Shown in pieces: positions 8,648-16,284 of a stretch of 43,363 nt of DNA. This DNA is from Gammaproteobacteria bacterium (lineage in GTDB: Bacteria > Pseudomonadota > Gammaproteobacteria > SZUA-229), in the NCBI GenBank assembly GCA_013042055.1, contig JABDQW010000228.1:1-43363 (forward strand). The letters are read 5' to 3'. The notes under the pieces were generated by a model, which was given only the letters and a program-made list of their open reading frames with translations, did not search any database and was not told where the DNA came from. Position 1 is the first letter of the stretch; every line of letters begins with the position of its first letter. Made by a program: the position numbers and the translations under genes.

Positions 8648-9373
8648 ATGAGCAGGCTGGCCACGTGTTTACCCTGGCGTTGCTCCATCAATGCAGGCGT
8701 AGTTAAAAAGGAAAAAGACTTCATCAATAAAAGCGACGACATCATCAAAACAGCGAACTGGGTAAAGCAGCATGCTCATTCACTTCGCGAGCTGGCATTT
8801 GTGTTTTTTACGCTCGCATTGTTTACAGGTCTCATCTGGATATCAGGCAAAGACGTAGAGCCTGTCATCTTCGTGATGGGGTCGATCAGCACGCTGTTAT
8901 TCGCCAGCCCCGCTTTGGCCCGATATGTAATGCCGGATCGAAAGCCGGTTAGACACATGAGCTATGATGAGATCCTGGAATTTATAACAACTTCGGATGC
9001 CAAACTTGACTGGAAATGGATAGAGACGAACTGGGCAGAAGAGGCCTTTCTAAAAGAAGATCCCCGCTTGCGTATCAGGGTTCGACTGGATGATGCCGGG
9101 ATGCAAGATAAAGGTCTCAATGAATCATGGGTAATCACGAAGGCGGACCAGACGGTAAACAGCTACTGGTATGATCTTTCTTATGATGCAGCATTGATTG
9201 ACAGGTTTCTGCTCGTGTCTGTCGATGGCGGGCTGGCTGAACTGCCGATGCCTGATCCGGATACACTTGAGGTAGATCCACTCAATTTTAAAGTGGCGCA
9301 GATCTTTGACGAACACAATACGCTGGAAGCTTATATGAATAATGCCGGAATGAGCGTTAAAATTGACAAGTGA
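8648..9373 (+). CDS. Hypothetical two-TM membrane protein
   Basis: C-terminal part of ORF 8192-9373; hydrophobic LAFVFFTLALFTGLIWI and VIFVMGSISTLLFASPAL. The upstream ORF part overlaps the phosphoesterase in another frame and is probably not coding. Confidence 0.55.
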   Translation: MSRLATCLPWRCSINAGVVKKEKDFINKSDDIIKTANWVKQHAHSLRELAFVFFTLALFTGLIWISGKDVEPVIFVMGSISTLLFASPALARYVMPDRKPVRHMSYDEILEFITTSDAKLDWKWIETNWAEEAFLKEDPRLRIRVRLDDAGMQDKGLNESWVITKADQTVNSYWYDLSYDAALIDRFLLVSVDGGLAELPMPDPDTLEVDPLNFKVAQIFDEHNTLEAYMNNAGMSVKIDK

Positions 9374-9386
9374 AAGAAAAAGCGAA

Positions 9387-9611
9387 TCATTTGTAATGGG
9401 TCGCCGTGAACCTCTTTATGGTGAAAGACCCCCAGTTAAATCGCACTTGTTTACGCGGCGTTTGGTTCACCTTGGCCAGTTGTTGGCGTAATGCCAGGAT
9501 CTCGAGGTGTAAGAGGGCTCGGCTCTGGAACAGACAGAGCAGGATGGGGAGGGCGATAGTTCTGATACAGGGACCATACGATAGCCGTGGTAAAAAAGTC
9601 CATGTAGTCAA
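9387..9611 (-). pseudogene. Transposase/integrase N-terminal relic
   Basis: RALLHLEILALRQQLAKVNQTPRKQVRFNW resembles the (L/Q)LEILALRHQLAVL...RPRLR N-terminus of integrase-core transposases; no catalytic domain follows. Confidence 0.55.
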
Positions 9612-9950
9612 TAAGTACGATGTTTTTAGTAGGCACAGCGCCAGAATTCAGAAAAATACAGTGGTGACAGCGGGCTCGATACCCGTGTGTGCGTCGGTCC
9701 AATGCCATTGGGTTCTAGAAATAGAGTCGTTTATTCTTCTTACACTCAACAAGCGTATTCTTGCAGCTGAAGGTTGCACAGCGCCGCATGTTAGAGATTG
9801 AATACGTACTATTCAATTTTTTGCTGATCTGCTGAAAAATGCACCCCACCTGATTGTTGAGTTTTTCAAAAGAATTGACCCAAGCGGACGTTTATGGGTT
9901 TATGTCAATGTTACAATTATCATGATCCTGGGGCTGTGTGAGGCGTTGTT

Positions 9951-10289
9951 GTGGCTGGATTTCTACTAAATATTTATAGGTTATTCACTGCAGTGTGGCA
10001 TGGTGTGAAAGAAGATGAAACTTTTCGCATTCTGCTTGTATTGATGCTGACATTTCTGGTCGGTGGAACTTACTTTTACTGGAGTGAAGAAGGTTGGAGC
10101 GTCATTGATGCGTTTCATTTTTCTGTGATGACAATGTCGACAGTCGGTCACGGGGAACTGGCTCCAACATCTGATCTATCAAAAATATTCACAGCTGTTT
10201 ATTCGATTCTCAGTATCGGCGTATTTGTCGCAGTAACGGCCAAGCTTGTGATAATTATCGTGTCACATAAAAAACACAGGAAGTCATAA
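9951..10289 (+). CDS. Two-TM potassium-channel-type ion channel protein
   Basis: Pore helix/filter MTMSTVGHGELAPTSDLSKIFTAVYSILSIGVFVAVTAKL. Confidence 0.85.
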   Translation: MAGFLLNIYRLFTAVWHGVKEDETFRILLVLMLTFLVGGTYFYWSEEGWSVIDAFHFSVMTMSTVGHGELAPTSDLSKIFTAVYSILSIGVFVAVTAKLVIIIVSHKKHRKS

Positions 10290-10327
10290 AATACCTTCCG
10301 ACCATTTGTAATGTGACTTTCAATGAA

Positions 10328-10430
10328 AAAAGGTGACGGAAGGATTATATTTCGACCAGTTGTGGAAGTTGGTTAAGTAATAATCCCTCCGGCACCTTTT
10401 CCTGAAGTAATAATCCCTCCGGCACCTTTT
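10328..10430. repeat. REP-like element: inverted repeat AAAAGGTGACGGAAGGATTAT / ATAATCCCTCCGGCACCTTTT with the right arm duplicated
   Basis: Left arm 10328-10348; right arms 10380-10400 and 10410-10430 (26-bp direct repeat AAGTAATAATCCCTCCGGCACCTTTT). Confidence 0.75.
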
Positions 10431-10462
10431 ACCTGTTACCTTTTACCTGGGATGGTCTGTTT

Positions 10463-10804
10463 ATGTTTGGCCTTGATCTCAAAGTGATCAACGTTACCAA
10501 AGGCGCGATCTGGGCACGCGAAGCGGTCATTGGAGGTGAAGCCGCGCCGGCTTCGATGGATCCACGGGCGATGGTGAAACCAGGGGAACCATTACCAGAG
10601 GAGATTGTATTTCCAACCCCACGTCTGCCACGCGAAAAGCAACAGGAACAATTCCTGCGCGACCTGGAGATTGATCCCAAGCTTTACTATCCACCAGGTG
10701 TCTATCGAAAACCGAGAGTCAAGTGGCCAGGTGTGAAGCTTGATGTTCGCAAAATGCTAAAGGCTAAAGGCATCGATCCTGACGATTACAAGTTCAAGAA
10801 GTGA
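10463..10804 (+). CDS. Hypothetical 113-aa protein upstream of COG0523 GTPase
   Basis: Co-directional, 54 bp upstream of the GTPase; no signal peptide; Pro/Lys-rich C-terminus. Confidence 0.65.
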   Translation: MFGLDLKVINVTKGAIWAREAVIGGEAAPASMDPRAMVKPGEPLPEEIVFPTPRLPREKQQEQFLRDLEIDPKLYYPPGVYRKPRVKWPGVKLDVRKMLKAKGIDPDDYKFKK

Positions 10805-10858
10805 AACATCCGGTGCGGCCCGCTTGCGGCTGCACCGGTTAACCAGGAGCATTAAGAT

Positions 10859-11932
10859 ATGATAGATCAGGATAGACCCATTCTGGCACCTGCACCACGC
10901 ACAGAAGACATCGAGATTCCCGGTCGGGAAGCGATTCCCGTGACGCTGCTTACGGGGTTTCTTGGTTCGGGCAAAACAACCTTGCTCAATCGCATACTGT
11001 CAGGTGATCATGAACTGCGCGTCGGCGTTCTTGTTAATGATTTCGGCGCGATTAATATTGATTCTGAACTGATCGAAGGCGTTGAGGAAAACACCATCAA
11101 CCTGTCCAATGGCTGTATCTGCTGTGAGATTCGTGATGATCTTGTGCAGTCACTGGAGGAATTGCTGGGACGTGCCGACCAGATCGATTACGTGATCGTC
11201 GAGGCCAGCGGCGTTTCCGACCCGGAAGGGATCGTGATGACCTTTTTAGATCGGCGATACAAGAAGCTTCTTCGGCTCGACAGCATTACCTGCATCGTCG
11301 ACGCGGAAGCTGTCTTTTCGCAAGCCGATGATGAAGCCATCACCGGCCTTAAGCTACGGCAGATAGGGTTTGCGGATATGGTGGTTCTCAATAAAGTGGA
11401 TACAGTTAGTCCAGCACATGTTGAAGTGGTTCACGAATGGATCGATGCTCACTTTAACCGTGTGAGAGTAATTGAGGCCACGCATTGCGAGGTACCTTAC
11501 GAAATCCTTCTGTCGGTTGGCCGATTCGATGCGGAGCGTTCGCTATCCGAAAATAAAGAGCACGAGGCCTGTGAAACTCATGAATGTGGGCATCACGCGC
11601 ATGGCCACTCACATTCTCACGAGAACGTGCGCGCGGGTGATGTCTTTGAGACGTGGTCTTTCGAAACCGATAAACCAATTTGCGCAGAGACCCTTGAAGA
11701 GGTCGTGCGCCGTAGACTCCCGGCTTCCGTCTTCAGATGCAAGGGCATCTTCTGGGATGAAGCGACCCCAAAATATAGACAGACCATCCAGGCTGTTGGA
11801 AGACGGACAGAAGTCAAGCGTCTCGACGAGTGGGGTGATCGAGCAAGAACATCGCGGATTGTAGCCATTGGTCGCAAGATTAATGCAGCAGAACTGGAAG
11901 ATATTTTCGGAACTGAAATGGCCAGCGTTTGA
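10859..11932 (+). CDS. COG0523 (CobW/G3E) family GTPase, putative metallochaperone
   Basis: Walker A GFLGSGKTT, GCICCEIRDDL (CxCC), NKVD, His-rich HECGHHAHGHSHSHEN, C-terminal CobW_C-like domain. Confidence 0.95.
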   Translation: MIDQDRPILAPAPRTEDIEIPGREAIPVTLLTGFLGSGKTTLLNRILSGDHELRVGVLVNDFGAINIDSELIEGVEENTINLSNGCICCEIRDDLVQSLEELLGRADQIDYVIVEASGVSDPEGIVMTFLDRRYKKLLRLDSITCIVDAEAVFSQADDEAITGLKLRQIGFADMVVLNKVDTVSPAHVEVVHEWIDAHFNRVRVIEATHCEVPYEILLSVGRFDAERSLSENKEHEACETHECGHHAHGHSHSHENVRAGDVFETWSFETDKPICAETLEEVVRRRLPASVFRCKGIFWDEATPKYRQTIQAVGRRTEVKRLDEWGDRARTSRIVAIGRKINAAELEDIFGTEMASV

Positions 11933-11983
11933 CCCCACGTATTCTCAGAGCGATAACAATAGTGAACGTGTGTGTATCCTGTG

Positions 11984-12541
11984 TTATTTTTTGGTGAGTA
12001 ACCGCAGCCGTAGTTTAAGCAGGCGGTCCTGTTTGGCTTTTGACTGCGGACTGAAGTCGGTGTATTCCCAGGCCAGGTAGCCCATGAACAATTGCGCGCG
12101 CATGTCGGCTTCGTCGCCCTTGAATCCCAGTTCATTAAAAATTTCGCGGATAAAATTCAGCCGTATTTTATAGACACGGTTGAAGGTCTCCCTGGCGGCA
12201 GGATCGGTTTGAGACCAGATGAAAACGGCAGCTTCGAAGCGGTTCAATTCAAAATCACGCACGGTGCGCATGATATTTTCCAGGCGCTGTACCGCCGGGC
12301 CCTCGGCCAGAGCCTTGTTGGATGTGACAACCTCTGTGTACTCATGAGCCCAGTATTCAAGCATGTGATTGAGCAGATCCCGCCGGTCCTTGAAGTGCCA
12401 ATAAAAGCCGCTCCTGGCTACGCCCAGCTGCCGGGACAGTTGATCGACGCGCACGCTATCGATGCCTGCGCGTTCCAACGCCGTCAGCGCGCACGCGAGC
12501 CACTCACTCTTGCTGATGCGCTTCTGTTTTTTCTGATTCAC
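11984..12541 (-). CDS. TetR/AcrR family regulator (locus B)
   Basis: GIDSVRVDQLSRQLGVARSGFYWHFKDRRDLLNHMLEYWAHEYTEVV; paralog of 1372-1959. Confidence 0.9.
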   Translation of the reverse strand: MNQKKQKRISKSEWLACALTALERAGIDSVRVDQLSRQLGVARSGFYWHFKDRRDLLNHMLEYWAHEYTEVVTSNKALAEGPAVQRLENIMRTVRDFELNRFEAAVFIWSQTDPAARETFNRVYKIRLNFIREIFNELGFKGDEADMRAQLFMGYLAWEYTDFSPQSKAKQDRLLKLRLRLLTKK

Positions 12542-12604
12542 AAGATGTCACTCAATCGGTCTGATTTTAATATAGACGCAAGCCCGTAAAATAAATATAC
12601 TGTT

Positions 12605-12622
12605 CTGTACACAAATGTACAG
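12605..12622. promoter_or_regulatory. Candidate TetR operator CTGTACA-caaa-TGTACAG
   Basis: Perfect 7-bp inverted repeat in the divergent TetR/MBL intergenic region. Confidence 0.55.
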
Positions 12623-12657
12623 TAGTTTGTATTGTATTTATCTGGAGTGAGGTAATC

Positions 12658-13890
12658 ATGAATAATTACGGACTATCAAAGACGTGTACCAGGCTTGTCG
12701 GTACAGCAGCAATCGCTATGTTTACGATGGCAAGCATGATCATGAATAACGCTGCATATGCGGCTAGTGCCAAGGACAATGTTCCAAGCGGCCGAACGCC
12801 GGTAAAAATAGTCGATGGCCAGTACCCGGCCAGTTATTTCCCCAATACCGAGCTGCTCGGTGCCGATGAAATGCGTATCACCGCACTCGGTACCGGCATG
12901 CCGAACCAGACACGGGCGGCTGTATCCATCTCTTACCTGGTCGAACTGGGCAACGGCGACAAGTTTATTTTCGATATCGGTTCGGGCGCGATGTCCAATC
13001 TGTTCTCGCTACGTCCCGATTTTTCCAAGCTGGACAAGGTGTTCGCCAGCCACCTGCACGTCGATCACGTCGGCGATTTCATGGGGTTGCACATCGGCGG
13101 CTGGCTATCGGGACGCTATAATCCGATTCATCTGTACGGCCCAACCGGTTCTACACCAGAGCTGGGTACGAAGGCGTTCGTCGAAGGTATGCAGAAGGGG
13201 TACGCCTGGGATCTCGCTACCCGCAGCGGCGCGCTGCCTGACAAAGGTGCACAGGTCGTCGTGCACGAGTTCGATTACAAGCAGGAAAACGAAGTGGTCT
13301 ACCAGCAGAACGGCGTGACGATCCGCTCCTGGCCGGCCATTCACAGCCTCGACGGCTCGGTGAGCTACGGTCTCGAATGGAAAGGTCTCAAGTACGTGTT
13401 CGGTGGTGATACCTATCCGAACAGATGGTACACGGAATACGCGAAGAACGCGGATGTCGCCTCGCATGAGTGCTTCCTGCCACCGAAGGCACTGGCTGAA
13501 TATTTCGGCTGGGACCTGGGACAGGCAACCTATGTATCGACACGTATCCATACCGAACCGCAGGCTTTCGGCAAAGTCATGTCCGCGGTCAAACCACGCC
13601 TGGCCGTTGGCTATCACTCGGTGCAGTCGCCGGGGAATAACGCCGCGATCACGGATGGCGTGCGCAAGACCTACGACGGCCCGCTGGCACTGGCGCGCGA
13701 CCTGATGGTGATCAATGTGACCAAGGAAATCATCAAGGTGCGTATGGCAACGGTAGATGAATATGTGTTACCACCGGATGTGACCCAGGCATACAAGGAT
13801 GCGCCGCGATCAGACAAGAAGCATCCGTCCAAGTGGACAATGGACGGTAAGTGGAAAGGCTATACGCCACCACCGATGCCGAAGAAATAG
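12658..13890 (+). CDS. Exported MBL-fold metallo-hydrolase (locus B)
   Basis: Signal peptide; SHLHVDHVGD, IHSLDGSVSYGLEWKGLKYVFGGDTYPNRWYTEYAKNADVASHECF; paralog of 2051-3388. Confidence 0.92.
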   Translation: MNNYGLSKTCTRLVGTAAIAMFTMASMIMNNAAYAASAKDNVPSGRTPVKIVDGQYPASYFPNTELLGADEMRITALGTGMPNQTRAAVSISYLVELGNGDKFIFDIGSGAMSNLFSLRPDFSKLDKVFASHLHVDHVGDFMGLHIGGWLSGRYNPIHLYGPTGSTPELGTKAFVEGMQKGYAWDLATRSGALPDKGAQVVVHEFDYKQENEVVYQQNGVTIRSWPAIHSLDGSVSYGLEWKGLKYVFGGDTYPNRWYTEYAKNADVASHECFLPPKALAEYFGWDLGQATYVSTRIHTEPQAFGKVMSAVKPRLAVGYHSVQSPGNNAAITDGVRKTYDGPLALARDLMVINVTKEIIKVRMATVDEYVLPPDVTQAYKDAPRSDKKHPSKWTMDGKWKGYTPPPMPKK

Positions 13891-13925
13891 CCTGCCGTAC
13901 TAGTGAATACTGATGAGTAATTAGA

Positions 13926-14015
13926 ATGAAGCGTAGAGATTTGCTTATAGCCCTCGGATCGGCGCCATTGGTATCGACGGTGTCGACGAAAGCGCAGGCC
14001 GTGACTCTCGTGTAA
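13926..14015 (+). other. 29-aa Tat-leader-like mini-ORF MKRRDLLIALGSAPLVSTVSTKAQAVTLV
   Basis: Twin-Arg leader-like N-terminus and AQA cleavage-like site, immediately stopped; below the ORF-track cutoff. Confidence 0.45.
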
Positions 14016-14036
14016 AAAGTTTAGGAGATTAACTGT

Positions 14037-14603
14037 ATGAACAAAATTGCTTATTTTACGGTGAGTGTCGCCGTGCTTTTCTTAACAAACTATTCTGTCG
14101 CCATGGCGGCAGCATCGGCGGTTACTATCAACTACGGTAAGGTGACCAGTGTTCAAACCGTGGAAAAGGAAGCGTCACACGCAGGCGGAGCACTGGCAGG
14201 CGGATTACTCGCAGCGGGACTGGCGGGTCCACGTCACCGCGGATTGAAGATCGCAGGCTCAGCCGCCGCCGGCGCGGCTATTCAGGGCGCAGCAACCTCG
14301 GGGTCGACTACTCAGATTACCGTCAAGCTGGTCGAGGGTGGTCAGGTCAACATCACCACCGAGCAGCAGGATTTCAGGGAAGGGGATTGCGTCATGGTCG
14401 AGCAGGGCGAACACGCCAATATCCGTCGCGCCAGCAGCTACCATTGCGAACAGGGTGAGAAGACCAAGAAAAGCGAACCGACAGTACAACATAAGGCAAA
14501 CGCAGACTATTGCCAGAAGGCCAAGAGCCAACTGGCAAAAGCTGAAACCGATGAGGCTATCGAGAATGCCGTGAAAAAAGTCAGGGTGCTGTGTGAAGAC
14601 TAG
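14037..14603 (+). CDS. Exported glycine-zipper protein (locus B)
   Basis: Signal peptide, AGGALAGGLLAAGLAG...AGSAAAGAAIQGAA, C-terminal Cys pattern shared with 3385-4011. Confidence 0.75.
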   Translation: MNKIAYFTVSVAVLFLTNYSVAMAAASAVTINYGKVTSVQTVEKEASHAGGALAGGLLAAGLAGPRHRGLKIAGSAAAGAAIQGAATSGSTTQITVKLVEGGQVNITTEQQDFREGDCVMVEQGEHANIRRASSYHCEQGEKTKKSEPTVQHKANADYCQKAKSQLAKAETDEAIENAVKKVRVLCED

Positions 14604-14625
14604 ATTCGATAGCTGATCGACGGCA

Positions 14626-15435
14626 TTGAACGTACGTTATTTCATTAGAACATTTCCGGTGCTGGCTGTTTGCATTGCCGGCGTTTCCGCTGCGAATGCC
14701 GAAGCAGCATCATCTGACTGGGACTTCAGCGCGATTGTCGGCTGGGCGTGGCGTGACATCGACGGTACCCTGTTCAGTCTTTCACCACCACTCTCTGGTG
14801 CAGCGACCGCCGATTCACTGGGACTTGGAAATTCCAGTGAGCCGGACGCCGCGATTGGGGTACGCTGGAAACGCCTTGATTTGAAGTTCGTATACCTGCC
14901 GTCCCGGTTCACGGGGGATGGCGTACTGGTGCAGGCGCTGGATTTTGGTTCGGGACCCGTGATCGGAACCACGACGCCGATCAGCAGTGATATAAAAGTG
15001 ACGATGCAACTCGCCAATATCGAATACCTGGTGTTGAAGCGAACCGACATGGATCTAGGTGTCGGTGTCGGTATCGGGCAGGTTGATCTAGACATCACAA
15101 TGACACCGCAGGCCGGTAACAATGTCGATATCAGCGGTGATGTGCCGTTCGGCTATCTCTCCGGCACCTTCCTCAAGCGTTGGGGGAAATTCGCACTCAA
15201 CCTCGGCCTGCAGGGACTGAGTGTGTCGAGTAGCAGCACCAGCGTAGCCTACAAGTCGCTGAACATCGCTGGTGCGTACCGTTTCTGGCAACGCGAGAAG
15301 CTGGGTTTTGATATGCTAGCGGGCTACCGCTACGTGGATTTTGACTACCAGTTTGACGATAACAATTCAGGCGCGCGCAGCGCGACGAACTTAGAACTGA
15401 CCGGCCCCTATGTGGGCGTGAGAGCGGCATGGTGA
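14626..15435 (+). CDS. Outer-membrane beta-barrel-like protein
   Basis: Signal peptide, beta-strand pattern, MLAGYRYVDFDYQFDDNNSG...LTGPYVGVRAAW C-terminus. Confidence 0.75.
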   Translation: MNVRYFIRTFPVLAVCIAGVSAANAEAASSDWDFSAIVGWAWRDIDGTLFSLSPPLSGAATADSLGLGNSSEPDAAIGVRWKRLDLKFVYLPSRFTGDGVLVQALDFGSGPVIGTTTPISSDIKVTMQLANIEYLVLKRTDMDLGVGVGIGQVDLDITMTPQAGNNVDISGDVPFGYLSGTFLKRWGKFALNLGLQGLSVSSSSTSVAYKSLNIAGAYRFWQREKLGFDMLAGYRYVDFDYQFDDNNSGARSATNLELTGPYVGVRAAW

Positions 15436-15540
15436 CTGCTGCAGATCATTTAGCAACCGCTTGCGTGATCAAATTAAGTACAGTCGGTCTGAATCAATCA
15501 TCTTCTGACGTCAATTAATATAGACAGTGGAGTAATCCTG

Positions 15541-15885
15541 ATGAATTATGGTACAGGTTTTTTTTCATTGCACTACCTTGCAAAACCGATGCGCCTGCTA
15601 ACGGGTGTCATTGCCGTGGCGGTATTGACGATTCAGCCTGCGGTCGACAGCCATGCCTTCGGTCCGGGGCCGGATCGAGGGCCCGATCCCGGTATTGACC
15701 GTGGTCCGGATCTCGGTCCCGATCCCGGTCCCGACCCGGGGCCCGGACCTGGTCGCGGCCCCGATCCAGGACCCGACCTGGATCCGGATCCTGGCCCGGA
15801 CCGCGGGCCCGGTCGCCGCGGTGGGCCCGATCTCGCGCCCGAACCCGGTCCGGAAATCGGCCCTGATATCGGTCCGGGGCGCTGA
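15541..15885 (+). CDS. Secreted GPDPGPDRGP repeat protein (locus B)
   Basis: Hydrophobic N-terminus then about 75 residues of G/P/D/R repeat. Confidence 0.6.
   Translation: MNYGTGFFSLHYLAKPMRLLTGVIAVAVLTIQPAVDSHAFGPGPDRGPDPGIDRGPDLGPDPGPDPGPGPGRGPDPGPDLDPDPGPDRGPGRRGGPDLAPEPGPEIGPDIGPGR
15660..15880 (+). repeat. Degenerate GC-rich tandem repeat (GGNCCNGANCCN-type units)
   Basis: Direct inspection; encodes the GPDPGP repeats. Confidence 0.85.
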
Positions 15886-16169
15886 TAGTTACAGAAGGTG
15901 CCCGCAAGACCGCGCTGGATGTCGTTAAAAAGCTGGAACATACCGCCAAGGATTATGCAAAGGCTGAAGGTAAAGATGAGAAAGATTTACTCAAGCTTAT
16001 CCAGCAGTATGGCACCACTACTGCTGATCTGCAGAATAACATGGATGCTTCGTACCAGAATCGCATTCAATTCCAGCAGGAGATGCTGGCGCTGCGGTTT
16101 CAACTCAAGGACAAATTGACTCGTGAACAGTGGGACACGGTTTTTTCTCAATACAATGCCACTAAGTAA
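15882..16169 (+). CDS. Unannotated about 95-aa helical protein, possibly non-ATG start or frameshifted continuation of the repeat protein
   Basis: Open frame LIVTEGARKTALDVVKKLEHTAKDYAKAEGKDEKDLLKLIQQYGTTTADLQNNMDASYQNRIQFQQEMLALRFQLKDKLTREQWDTVFSQYNATK; CTG overlaps the upstream TGA (CTGA); absent from the ORF track. Confidence 0.55.
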   Translation: MIVTEGARKTALDVVKKLEHTAKDYAKAEGKDEKDLLKLIQQYGTTTADLQNNMDASYQNRIQFQQEMLALRFQLKDKLTREQWDTVFSQYNATK

Positions 16170-16183
16170 TCTGCAGGATTCTC

Positions 16184-16281
16184 TTAGCCGCGAAATATGC
16201 AAAGCGCGCAAAGGGTTTATTCCGTTGTAAACTAAAAAATCTTCAGCTATTTTCGCGCCCTTTGCGTTTTTTCCGGCTAAT
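16184..16281. repeat. Inverted repeat TTAGCCGCGAAATATGCAAAGCGCGCAAAGGG ... TTCGCGCCCTTTGCGTTTTTTCCGGCTAA
   Basis: Arms read directly; related sequences near 24.4, 33.5, 34.7 and 39.0 kb. Confidence 0.6.
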
Positions 16282-16284
16282 CAA

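Noticed and set aside
9406-9801. 131-aa plus-strand ORF
   Set aside because: Overlaps antisense transposase relic; no signal, domain or RBS support.
15633-15941. Minus-strand ORF of G/S/P/R repeats
   Set aside because: Antisense of the GC-rich repeat; long open frames on all strands are expected from the composition. The plus strand has the signal peptide.
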